From Pempheris klunzingeri (taxonomy: Eukaryota; Chordata; Actinopteri; Acropomatiformes; Pempheridae), in contig NC_092019.1 in assembly GCF_042242105.1 (NCBI RefSeq), forward strand, positions 26,739,828 to 26,803,827: a DNA stretch of 64,000 nt, read 5' to 3'. Below the pieces are notes generated by a model. It searched no databases and was not told where the DNA came from. It saw only the letters and a list, made by a program, of their open reading frames with translations. Below, piece after piece: positions 48,689 through 60,332 of this stretch (positions are counted from its first letter, which is position 1; the number at the start of each line of letters is the position of its first letter). Position numbers and translations under genes: made by a program.

Positions 48689-48829
48689 ACACACACACAC
48701 ACACACACACACAGAGACACACAGAGACACACAGAGACACACACACACAGACACACACACACACAGACACACACACACAGACACACACACACACACAGAC
48801 ACACACACACACACACAGAGACACACAGA

Positions 48830-48869
<40 letters not shown>

Positions 48870-48961
48870 GAGACACACAGACACACACACACAGACACAC
48901 ACAGACACACACAGACACACACAGACACACAGAGACACACATAGACACACACACACAGACA

Positions 48962-49010
<49 letters not shown>

Positions 49011-49050
49011 ACAGACAGACACACACACACACAGACACACACACACACAG

Positions 49051-49084
<34 letters not shown>

Positions 49085-49179
49085 ATACAGACACACACAC
49101 ACAGACACATACAGACACACACAGACATACACAGACACACAGACATACACAGACACACAGACAGACACACAGACACACA

Positions 49180-49262
<83 letters not shown>

Positions 49263-49266
49263 ACAG

Positions 49267-49346
<80 letters not shown>

Positions 49347-52300
49347 ACAGGGCCGAGCTGGTGTCTAAGGATGCGACGATCTTACCTCATCCCTTTTTTT
49401 GGAGCCTAGAAAGTGTCGAGCGACGTGTTCAGGCAGCATGTTGGTCACCAGCGCTTCATTCCAGCGCCTCATCTCGTAAACCTTCTCTTTCTGTTCATGG
49501 ACCTCAATCTTCCACAAGAACAGGGTGCGGGCGAGCTTCTCCACCTTCAGGCAACAGGGACTGATGTAAGCATTTTGCTGCTAACCGATACACTTACACA
49601 GCACTGCAACAAGTGAGTCACTCTGAAGTGTATTTCTGGAAAAGCTTCCCAAAGAGCATTTCTTTTTGTGAATGAAACTTTATTAGCAAATGCCGGCGTA
49701 TACAAACAAATCAAATGTGTTGCATATACACACACACATATATCAACACCACATGTATTATATATAACACATATATTAACAACCCCCTGGGGCTGCCTGA
49801 CTATAATTAATAAATACATTTGTAACATATGGTGCTCCTCTGTTCATTATTCTTTCCTTGCACTGCTGTTCGTGACTACATCTCTACAGTGAGAAATTCT
49901 GCCTTTTGCAGGCGACAGCTCAAGTAACATAATGTCAGCAAAGATGTCTCCAAAGAGCATTTCTACCACAGTTCAAGTGATAGACACCCCCAGGCAATAA
50001 TGATTAATAAGATCAATCAAACTGTGTCATTGCTGCCTACAATGGGCCTCATGCATGAACCACTGGTACACACAGAGGAATAATTCATTAATCTGAATGA
50101 GTTTGGAGCTTAAATATGATACTGAAACTAACTAAAATAAATATGAAATAAAGACAAACTAACTTCTGTTCAGCTGATCATCATCATTATCATCATCATA
50201 CTGCAGCTGTCTTTAAAGCTTTGTTAGATTTTAGGATTGGGATCTTGGTGTATTTGGGCACTAAACAGAAATGGCATTCCAGTAGTTCCATTCTGTCAGT
50301 GTGACAGCAGCCTGTGGGGCTTTCTGTGATCGTCTGCTGCACCCAGCACTGTAACATCATTTACTTTAGGATAATAACCTCTGGTGACTCTCACGCCTCC
50401 TCCTCTCTCCTGACTTCCTGACTGCTGCCCAGTGTTAGGGACTATCCCAGCGTTACAAAAACTCACATGTTAAATGCAAAAACGGTCCAACAAAGCAGGA
50501 CAAGAATACACCAAGAGCATGAGAGGTCTGAACACTTGAACTGTGATTCCTGTTCATTCTGAAGACTGCTGGAACACAATGATTCATTATTTCAATAATA
50601 AATAGTCAGTAAATTTATATCTGTGTATTTATTTGGTGAGTTTTGTTTTGCAAAGGACAGAAAGCAATGTTTATCTGCTTTTAGCTTGATGTTGCCTCCC
50701 ATGTATAAAAGAGGGACCCTGTCTCTTCAGTCTTTCCCCACAGAGTGAGGCTACAGCCTATCAGCTAAACACTGGGATCATTTGGCTGATACCCAAAGGA
50801 CAGGTATGGCAATCGGTACCAGGACTGAAAAAGTCGGATGGGTGCAACCCTATTTAGAAAGATGTGTATTACCATCTATTTCTGTACTATAATAGTTTCC
50901 CACTTGTTTTGGGTACTCTAGGACCATTACAACACTGATTAATGTCTTATCTTTTTGTATGCTGTTAAAGTACAACGAACACAACACGCATTCACTTACA
51001 TGTCGGGAGAAATAATAGAAGCTGACCATCATAATGAAGATCATAACTGTCATTGTGAACTTGGAAGGCACCAGGTATGACCTGCAAAGAAGAGCGTGCT
51101 GACATATTCACAATTTCTGCTGCAACTGGACACTACAAGCACTGAATGTTGAGGTATCAAACACATGATAACATGAAACCAAGACATGCACCCAGGTCTG
51201 TTTGTTCAGCCAATTGTTAGTCTTTATATTTGGGTTAAGAGTGTGTTACGCAGGTGGTCGTGGCTTCGTTTATGCCTCACCTGTAGTCCTGGAAGCGGGC
51301 CATGTCGTAGCGGTCGAAGATGTCCCTCCAGCTGTAGATGTTAACGATGCCGCTGGCCACTGTGATGAGCAGCATCAGTGTGAGCTTGACCATGTGACTA
51401 ACCTGAACCAGCATGGTGGTGGCCATCAGTGCCAGGACAGCGATGTAGCTGTAATATTTGGGGTTATCCAGGCAACCATCTGGGCCAGGCCTGGAGGAGG
51501 AGGAGGAGGAGGAGGAGGGAGAGGAGGGTGCCACTGTGGGGCTGCCTGAGTCTGGGACTTGAGGCAGACAACTCAGCTAGACAGTGGAGAGAAACAGAGT
51601 CATGATCTTAGAACTATTATTCTTTCCAAATCTGCGCTCTACATACACCATTTAGTGTGACTCTCAGTGGCAGGATGGGTAGCCTGTGCACTAGACACAC
51701 CTCAGTGAAACCTGTGTACATGATACATTCCTCACAAAGTCCGTTCAGAAAATGAACACTAATCCCCACATTGCTTTGTCCTTTTGCAGTTGGAAGAACG
51801 AGCAGACAGCAGCTCACCATATCCATAATGTCAGCCATGGTGAGGATGAAGATGGCTGCCATGGCCCAGGTGTTGCGAGCCCAGCGGGTGTGGTCAATCC
51901 AGGTGGAGAAAGACACCAGCTTCTTGGGAAAGACCTGACACAAATACCATTCCAAATAAGAATGTCACACGACACTATTTCTCGCAGCAGCCTATAAACC
52001 AGATGATTTCACTTCCACGCTACAGTGCTACAGAAGGATGCAGTTTAACACCATTCCAATCCCAGTCCTTTCAAACCTCCATTTGTTGGCTGAGAAAGCA
52101 CAAAGACTGTTTTTAGTGGCAACCTAGTTGATGTTTAGAGCGTGTAGAACCTGAGAACGAGGTGAGCAGTATCGTTATGGAACGCTGGTTAAATGTAACC
52201 AGCTGTTCTCCACTTAGCCTCAAGCTACTCACTCCAATGGGGCTAAATGTTGACATAATAGAAATCTACATCATATGTATGATATTAATATATCATATCA

Positions 52301-55300
52301 TATTGTATATCATAAAGTAGTCTGCCAGTCATTTCTCCAGGAGAGCCACCACTCTGTCCCCGGTGACCGTCCACTGGTGGCCATACTGTGTCTTTTCACT
52401 CACTCTTTAAATCTTTGAGTGCAGACAGCAGCTGCAGGTCAGGAGCCGTGTTTAGCTGTTCATACTATCAATCATCAATCAATCGATCTTTATTTATAGA
52501 GCACCAATTCACAACAGCGTTATCTCAAGACTCTTTCCATAAAGAGCAGGTCTAGACCAAACTCTTTAATTAGAGAGAGACCCAACGATTCAAGACTCCC
52601 CACATGAGCAGCATCAGATAAATACTACTGACCACTGCCTCTTTCATATCAGAGTTCATTGTTACTCAGTGATTGTTTCATTCTCATTGTGAAAAACAAA
52701 GCTCGTCACATTCATTTTCTTTCGTAACGAATCTGGTACATTACTTTGAAGTTACTTCTAAGTCAGAGATGTGTCAAACATCCCCTCTGATTTAAGCCAG
52801 CGTCATTTGATTAGTGACTCTGTGGTGTAGAATACGTTGAAGCCTACTTGCAAGCAGACTGTGACTAGTCGGCTGTGGAAAAGCTCTGTGGCTGGTAGAA
52901 GTGAGTGTGCCTCTGTTCTCTGTTGGTAGACTCTGCCATGTGAATGGAACTGAAACTGTAGGCTGAGATAGATGGAGATATTTGACGTGATAAGTACCGA
53001 AGAGCCCCGGGCATTATTTACAGCAACTCTACATTTTCCCTCAGTACACGTGATCGACTACCTGACTGCATGCGTGCCATGTGAGTGAGGCCTGTGACAG
53101 CAGCAGTCAATACTGGCCTGCATGCTGGTTATAAATACATCAGAATTTCCATGACGAGGGACAATCAGAAGCATTGCTCCATGCCAAACACACACACACA
53201 CACACACTTATAATAATAAATCTAAATAAAGATATTTCCTACAAAGATGACTCAAGGTGCTGTTTATTTTAAGGAACTCCAACAACAATATCACAGCCAC
53301 GTCCTGCACTTTGTCACTACTCATTTGTTTTCTTACTACAGTGTGATACTTGCAATATCCTGTACGATACACACATGTCTATGTGTTGTATTTATTCTTA
53401 AATTTGTCATATCCCTTGTTCTTGCACTACTTCTGTTCCTGACACTTTACAAGTGAATTTCCCCGCTGTGAGATAAATAAAATGTCATCTTGAAATCAGA
53501 GCCGTCAGCAAGCTTACGAGCGTTTCTCTGTTTTGGGGAATATGAGAATGCAGTTTCTCTGACAATAGAACACAAGTCATGTTTCCTGACTCTCAGAAGG
53601 GAAGCCAGTAGCAAAATGGTTTTGGGCTTCGGTCAGACTGACCTGACAGTTGTTGGCAGTCATCATATCTGGATAAAGTGCTACTAGCTGGTACCTCAGG
53701 TAGGGAAAACAAGAGTAAACTTTCAAGCGTAAAAGTATACAAATGTGATGGGACTCACTCTGGGAAAGATGGCGGCCAGAGAACAGACCGTCAGGATGAG
53801 CAGCAGGAGTTCTCCCACCGCAAAGGTGATGTAGTTTGCAATCAGCCTGTTTCACAACACATGAACACACAGAAAAACGCTCAGAGAGATGTAGAGCACT
53901 GCTGGCAGCCGACAAGTCCAGATTCACTGTCCAAGTTCTGACTCTCACGTGTTCAGTCATTAACAGCTGCATGCATATGGGGCAGAAAACAGTTCTACAG
54001 TGAGTTGGGCTGCACAAACTGTACAAACTGCAGAAGTGTGACATAAATCAAACACGGCCACATTGTGGACACCAAGGTGTGAGGAGATTACTGGTGGCCT
54101 TGTGAACTGACCAGGGGTCTATCAGGGCCTCCATGACAGCAGTGAAGAGCAGGACCACACATGAGCAGCTGAAGGCAGCTCCGCTCTGTTTCTCCTTCTC
54201 CACTGAATAACGAGTCTCCAGGTCTGGATCCACAAACCTCAGGGAGAGCCGGTTGGTGTGTTTCCCCTTCAGGCTAGACAAGAAATGCTCACTTACATTA
54301 AATGTGAAATATTGGCGTTATCTACAGCTTACCAGATAATGTAGCATGAATGGTAGATGGCCACATTTATGCAGTGCTTTTATCAAACAAAGCGTGTTAC
54401 ACTCACTAACACATTCACAGACACTCACACACCAACAGCAGCAACTACCACGCAGGGCGCTGGCCAACCATCGGGAGCAAGTTTGGCTTTAGTGTCACTA
54501 AATGTAGACGGGGGGGGGGGGGGGGTGGTGTCAGAGTCATGATCTCTCCAATCAAAGTCCAAATATGAGGCAAGTTTGGGTGGACGTGGCTGAGGTGGAG
54601 GTTGGAAACCCAGTTTGATCCGGTCCACATGTCCAAGAGTCCTTGATCAGGACACTGAACACCAAATCGCTCCTGATGGTTAATCCCACACCTGCATGTG
54701 AGTGTGTCTGTGTGAAACTGGTGAATGAGAGGCAAAAATGGTAAATGCTTTGTCAGTTAAAGTCATTTCTGACAACATTTAACATCAGAGAACAGAAGAT
54801 TTCTATCTTTCACAAAGTCATTTAACAGTCAGTGTAATTTTGGTATTGGTGTCATCACATCTGCACCAGTGACTAAAAAATGTCAAACAAAACCAAGCTC
54901 TGTTCATTTGAGGTTCACAGTAGGAGGAAGGGGGCTGCTCTTTCAGCAGAAGCCGAGGCTTGCATAATGTCTAGCTAACTCTTCACTCGAGTGAAAGCAA
55001 AGGCTGCTCAGGAAGCAAAACAATATTAGCTCTTTGTGTGAGATCTGGTCACTTGTTCATTACGTGGTCTCACTGATCTGTGTAACTAGTGTACGGCAAA
55101 GTGCCACGAGTGACTGCAAGAAGAGTGAAGGATCCTGGCTCAGTGTGAACCACTAGCATGACATGAAGGCAGAGTCCCTGAGCTGTTCTGCATCTAGACA
55201 GAAGAAGTGCTTTGTGGTTCAAACAGCGTGGGAGTCCACTCACGCTTGGACTGTCTCCCTCTCCAGCAGAGCCTCATTGAGCAGTTTGTTGAGCTCCTGT

Positions 55301-56968
55301 TCGTTCTCCTGAGCGTCGATGACCCTTTCAGCCAGGTCTCTGAGCCGCAGCCTTCTCCGAGGGTTAGGGAAGGAGGGGTTGACTACCTGAAGTCCACAAA
55401 AAAACAAAAAAGTGGAGAATAGAACACCCATGTATTCCAGTGTCAGTAATCTGATGTTTACTACATGAATGCACGGTCAGCAATTCAGTCAGCTGGTCGG
55501 CCCTTCTATCACTTCTTTCACAGCAGGAGACATCTTTTAGTTCATTAGCTGAACCTGAGGGCAGCACTGCTGCCTCACAGCAACAAGGTTCCTGGTTTGG
55601 ATCCGCTGACCTGCGGGCCTCGAACCTTTCTGTGTGGAGTTCGCATGCTGGTGTGGGTTTTTTGGTTGGCTAATGGGTGGCTCTAAATTGCCCGTGGGTG
55701 TGAATGGTTGTCTGTCTCTATGTGTCAGCCCTGTGACTGGCTGTACCAGGGGGTGCCCACGCCTCTCGCCCAGTGTCAGCTGGGATTGGCTGTGGCCCCC
55801 CTGCGACCCTGAGGGAGAAGTGGCTCAGATAATGGATGGATGGCTGAAACTGTTCCTGTGTCCTGACAGTAGAACATGAGACAGGTCGTCTGTGAACGGC
55901 TCCTGTGGCTCCCCCCCCCCTGCTCCTAAACTCATTTACAGGAATCCAGGAATGAAAAGAAGCAATCAGAGCAGCAGCAGTCTCTAATGTAGTCTCTCGC
56001 CACTGTAGCTAGCTTCACTCTCATATCAGAAACTGATGCTTTCTTTTTAACGTGTGTTACTTTTTTCTATTACGCTTTTATTTTTGTATTTCTAATGTTG
56101 TATACCTGTACATTGGCTGTTGCAACACCTGAATTTCCCCCATGGGGATCAATAAAGGATTATTATATTATTATCATTACCAACATGTTATCTACACAGA
56201 ACATGCTAATGCTAACAAAGCTCCACATGGATTTACTTTCACTTCACAACTGAACTGATCCCACTAAACACAGCTGGTCTGAACCGTCACTCTCTCAGTG
56301 CTGCTGTGACTGAGCCCTAGTACCAACTAAGTGATCAGTATTTAGCTTCAGTTTGATGGTTCAACACTTGTGGTGAGTTGTAAAGACGCCCTAATCTGAG
56401 CCGTGAGCTCCTGGTTACCCTCGTGTCCAGTTCTTCTGGTTCCTCTGGGGTGGTGCAGGCTGTGTTCACACTGCCGTTACACTCTGTGGTGTTGATCAGC
56501 AGCGGGGAGTTTCCATTGGAAGAGGTCACAGACAGTTTCTAACATGAAACAAGCAAACAGGCCGAGCTGAGTGATTACTACCAAAGACTATGACAGAGCC
56601 TTTTTCTTCCTTTTGACATTTTGAACATATCACTTTGTTTTGAATGTTGAAGCTGTATTTAAATCTAGAGACAGGAGAAGATTCATATGTGACTTTACGT
56701 GCTACATTCGATCCCTCCCTGTGCATCAGCTGGCTCAATATGCCAGAAGCATTTGAATAAATAGGAGCAGCGTAGCTCCGTGGCAGGTTTAACTCACTAC
56801 ACCGTTGATGCCATTCTTTCCCACAGGCCCTTTAGGTACAACCACCAGGTAGGTTTCGATGCCCCGCTCCCTCAGGTAGTCACAGCGGTCGCCTCCATTC
56901 CCTGGCTCCACATCAAACTCACCATGAAGACACTCCATGGTGCACTGTGAGATGTGGACACGACTGGT

Positions 56969-57019
<51 letters not shown>

Positions 57020-60000
57020 GGGGTCAAAGATCAGACAGGTCATTGATGTACCAGCTACCATGATGGTGCTCCTGTAGACTTGTGCAGAGCCACGAATGCC
57101 TGTGAACTGTCCGTATCACATTCTCATCTCATCATTTGAAAACTTGGTGCACTGTTTGCTGTTACATACACTCAAACTGAATTTACATTGAGGCTCTTCC
57201 ACAGAGTGATGAACAATATACTAAATGAACACACAGCAAACTACACGTGCTGATGAAAACAGCCGTGTGGTTGAAAGCTCTGAAAAACGCTAGTAAATAG
57301 ACATTGAATAAAGGGTTCCTTTGTCAGATGGTAAAGAATGAACGTCCATGTTCAGTCATAGTGTTTTGTTTCGGATTAGCTGAACACAGCACTAACCAGT
57401 AGTTTTATATTGAAAATAGTTTAAATTACCAAGTGTAATGTAAAACGTGTCACTAACAGTGATGAGCCGAGTGAATCGTATCATCTGTGCAGTTTGTACC
57501 ACCCTGCAGAGCCTTTGACCTTAGCTCAAGCAGCCGGCAGCTGTTTTCAGTAAAATAAGTCCAGCGTACAATGACTGCTCAGCAACAAACGGCACAGGGA
57601 AAGAGCTGCTGGTGGACACGGTGAGTGAGAAAGGAAGTGATTACTGGACCTAGATTTGTTGGGTGGACACAGACAACGTGGGACACACCAGGAGAACAAC
57701 GATGGAGATGCTGAGTTATTCTGCAACAGGATGATCACACAAAGGTGTACATTTTCATTTTTGTGTTTGAATTCAGGAGCTGTGCAGTCTCCTCTTTTAC
57801 CTCTAAAATACACCTGAGTGAGTGAAGAGGCAGATGTTACAGAGTCCAGTCCTGCAGTTACAGGTGACCCAAAACTGACCCCTCCAGCCCAGGGAAACAG
57901 AACATAGGGGCAAATAGGAACATCCTCAAAAACAGAGCCAAGCTGTCACACTGAGGGGATGCTAGTAGGAAGGTCGGCTATGTTTTTCAGATGTTTTTCA
58001 GCCCAATGTTCCTGGGCATTAATAACATTATGTTTCTCTAAGGTAATAATTCAAGTGGTAGTTAGCTGGCTCCATTCACATTATCAAATTCCATTAAATT
58101 GGGCTTTTCTGAAAAGTCAGTGGAGCTGATGCATGGAAAATTGGTAGAACCGATTTCAGGTAAAACCTAAATTGATGGCAGGTAAATGTCTTATTCCTCA
58201 GACCAGGAGATGGAAATACAAAGTGGTAAGTAAAGAAAGAGAGCAAAAAAAGAATGGATTTAAAATTGTTTTCAAAATAGATTTTTCCTTGCTGGTCCTG
58301 GCTCAGGGAGCCAAATGAATAGAATGAAAGCTTCAACACACCATCATGACATAGGTATTGTAATGTACAGTGGCCCAAAGTAAAGAAATAATACATTAAA
58401 ACTAAAACTTGATCTACAGAAAGGCTTTGCATGGAGTTACTGTTGGTTCTTACCCTGGTATCCCCCCGGCCTCCATTTTGTTGGCCACAGTGACATCTGT
58501 GGACCAGACGTCGTACTGCCAGCGTTTCTGACCCAGCACTCCCCCCAGAACCGTACCACTGTGCACTCCGACCCGCATGTCAACATCGGTCTGGGTTTTC
58601 TCTCTGACGTACCTGTGCATGTCACAACACAAGCAGGCGTCTCACTCTCTCCGAAAACAATACAAATGATCGACAGCGTCAGATTTTTATTCCAGCTGCT
58701 TCTTTCTAAAGTTTCTGGATTAAGTGTCAATGAAATATTTCCCCTCTCCGTGTGCCACCGGACCAACTTTGTGTCTCTGATATATCAGATTTACAACATC
58801 AGCAGACACCAAAGTAAGTCCATTCACGCACACTCGTTTGGAGTCTGACTAAAATGTTGTATCACAATTGATTTGACCTCTCATTGTCAACCAGTGTTCA
58901 ATTCACTCAATTCACTGGACTTCACAGCCGTAGTCCACAGAGAGTCAATAACCGTCCATCAGAGGGATCAATTTCCCGCTGTGGACCGAGTGACTGACTG
59001 ACTGCATCCCATCAAATGTAGCAGACAGTGGTGTTGGCCTCTTCTGAAGATGTGAGTCATCGCTCTGTGCTCCTGACCCCCTCGCCCCTGTACTCACGAG
59101 ATGGCCTCCACCATGGCCAGGCCCATCATGATGGAGCAGGCAGCGTGGTCCTCCCTGAAGTCCGGTAGCCCACAGATACAATAGTAGCAGTCTCCGAGGA
59201 TCTTGATCCTTAGCTGGTGATATTTCTAATGAGGAAGATTAGGTTTACTCAGAGAGATGTGCACAGAGCAGGCTGGCTGTCTACATCCTGATCCATCGGG
59301 CTTGTTGTCGCACTTATGGAAAATGACACTAATACATTTTGTAATAGTTTTTAGGGATGCACAGATCCAGTCTGTTGGATTGTGATACTGACTAGCAGGT
59401 TGGACACCAGCCAGATGTGGACACTACATTGCTGTGATAAGCTAATATTGCTGAATTAAAATACTGCTGTTATCACTTCCTGCACGAGCTCCACAGTAAG
59501 CATACTTTAATGTGAGAGCAGGGGACCTTTAGGGGGTGTTCAGACAGTAACCAGCCCTGTGCTGAAATGCGGGCTGCACTGGTGGGGGCATGTTGCTTCA
59601 GGCACCGCTGAGCCATGACATACAATCCAGACCCGTTTTTAGTTACAGATACATGAATTGTAACAGTTCTAAGACGTCACAATCTTGAGGTTAACAGAAG
59701 AAACACAGCATTCACACTACAAAATAATCTGCCAGGAAAGTGTGCTTGCATATATGTGATTGGCCAAGGACTGGTGATTCATCTTATCACCGGCTCCAGG
59801 AAGTTACTGCATGCTGTTGTTTGGTGAAAAATAGTTTTAACACTAATAAAACCTATCCCAGGGTAGCTGGCGATCCTTAGATGGGTTGGTAGGAGCGACA
59901 GAGGCTAACTGTCTCCTAGCTCAGGTTAACTTTGGCTTAAGAGCGTTTGCAGCCTCTTCATCTCTTCAGAGCCAGTACTGAGAGGAAGATGCTTACAACT

Positions 60001-60332
60001 CACACCTTACCTTACTCCCAGGACAGTCACGCTGGGGAGTAAGGACAAATGATCCCAAAATGATTCACCTAAAAGCTGCTTATGAATTCTAAATGTCTAC
60101 ATAACAATCAGAATATTTGATCATTTCACATCACAACATCACAGAAATTCACACATGTACATAACTGGAACATCTAAATGACATGAAATCACTGTTGTGA
60201 GATGACAGTGTAAAACTCACTGCAGCCAGTTTGTCAAAGCGAGCAAAGAGCTCGTTGAGCAGTTTGACCAGCTCCTGAGCGCTGCAGGACGACGACAGCT
60301 GAGTGAAGCCCACTATGTCTGCAAACAAAATA
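44416..60332 (-). CDS. adcy3: Adenylate cyclase type 3, 3' seventeen coding exons (5' part outside window)
   Basis: Membrane enzyme turning ATP into cAMP downstream of Gs/Golf; in vertebrates central to olfactory and ciliary signalling. Exons, 5' to 3': 60332-60221, 59225-59098, 58612-58454, 56963-56798, 56538-56419, 55386-55244, 54273-54112, 53846-53759, 51934-51818, 51576-51281, 51081-51000, 49544-49386, 48430-48284, 48009-47896, 47611-47485, 45457-45333, 44595-44416. These give 807 aa plus stop; phases agree throughout. C1a has both metal aspartates ([18 protein letters not shown]) and [20 protein letters not shown]. Then comes the C1b linker, the second six-TM block (RTRWARN-like [30 protein letters not shown]), and C2a with [12 protein letters not shown] and [16 protein letters not shown]. 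The end LPHQVVDS matches ADCY3 rather than other isoforms. Odd points: a poly-Ser loop, a shortened loop before exon 51081, and a TG tract at one acceptor. Paralogue a or b cannot be decided. Confidence 0.95.
44698..45015 (+). pseudogene. LINE reverse transcriptase remnant
   Basis: The frame begins [20 protein letters not shown], which is the catalytic FADD block of LINE RT. After a CA array (44820-44861), another frame reads [19 protein letters not shown], matching the downstream FYRC..ESILT.CIT conserved stretch. The intervening part is lost or replaced by the microsatellite. It lies in the last intron of adcy3, antisense to the gene. Confidence 0.75.
44820..44861. repeat. (AC)n microsatellite
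   Basis: About 42 bp of AC inside the LINE remnant. Confidence 0.95.
48656..49346. repeat. Long compound (CA)n/(CAGA)n satellite-like array
   Basis: About 690 bp made almost entirely of CA units with frequent AGAC interruptions and a few CATA units. It lies in the adcy3 intron between exons 49544-49386 and 48430-48284. The long Cys/Val and His/Thr open frames over it are artefacts of the repeat. It starts about 40 bp from the exon 49386 donor. Confidence 0.98.
52470..52625 (-). mobile_element. Retrotransposon 3' tail, (GATT)n end, copy 3
   Basis: The inverse complement matches 11030-11219 (AAAGAGTTTGGTCTAGACCT; GATAACGCTGTTGTGAATTG) and ends in AATC/GATT repeats. It lies in an adcy3 intron. 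Confidence 0.78.
53290..53492 (+). mobile_element. Probable LINE 3' tail
   Basis: Ends GTGAATTTCCCCGCTGTGAG followed by ATAAATAAAATGTCATCTTG. This is close to the common fish LINE ending (ATTTCCCC..GGGATCAATAAAG) seen at 868-884 and 56130-56160. The 5' limit is arbitrary. Confidence 0.5.
54510..54525 (+). repeat. Poly-G tract of 16 bp
   Basis: Uninterrupted G run in an adcy3 intron. Confidence 0.85.
54620..54765 (+). mobile_element. Degenerate SINE body
   Basis: GTCCTTGATCAGGACACTGAA, TGAATGAGAGGC and GTAAATGC resemble the body and tail of the tRNA-derived SINE at 14133-14384. The tRNA-like head is not recognisable. Confidence 0.4.
55555..55847 (+). mobile_element. Dispersed teleost repeat, inverse of 42993-43290
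   Basis: Contains TTCCTGGTTTGGATCCGCTG, TGTGTGGAGTTCGCATGCTG and GCTGGGATTGGCTGTGGCCC, ending in GATGGATGG. These are the same blocks as 42993-43290 in opposite orientation. It lies in an adcy3 intron. Confidence 0.75.
55848..55965 (+). repeat. Dispersed repeat shared with 62812-62932
   Basis: CCTGACAGTAGAACATGAGA, then CTCCTGTGGCTCC and GGAATCCAGGAATGAAAA. A diverged second copy lies 7 kb away at 62812-62932. The family is unknown. Confidence 0.6.
56080..56180 (+). mobile_element. LINE 3' tail with (ATT)n end
   Basis: AACACCTGAATTTCCCCCAT, then GGGGATCAATAAAGGATTAT and ATT repeats. It is the same ending as the LINE remnant at 860-884. Confidence 0.65.
56970..57017. repeat. (AC)n microsatellite beside adcy3 splice acceptor
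   Basis: 48 bp of pure AC, which is TG in the adcy3 transcript. It ends 6 nt from the first base of exon 56963-56798, replacing the usual pyrimidine tract. Confidence 0.97.

Noticed and set aside
48570-49368. Long Cys/Val-rich and His/Thr-rich open frames
   Set aside because: They are translations of the CA/TG array in several frames, not genes.
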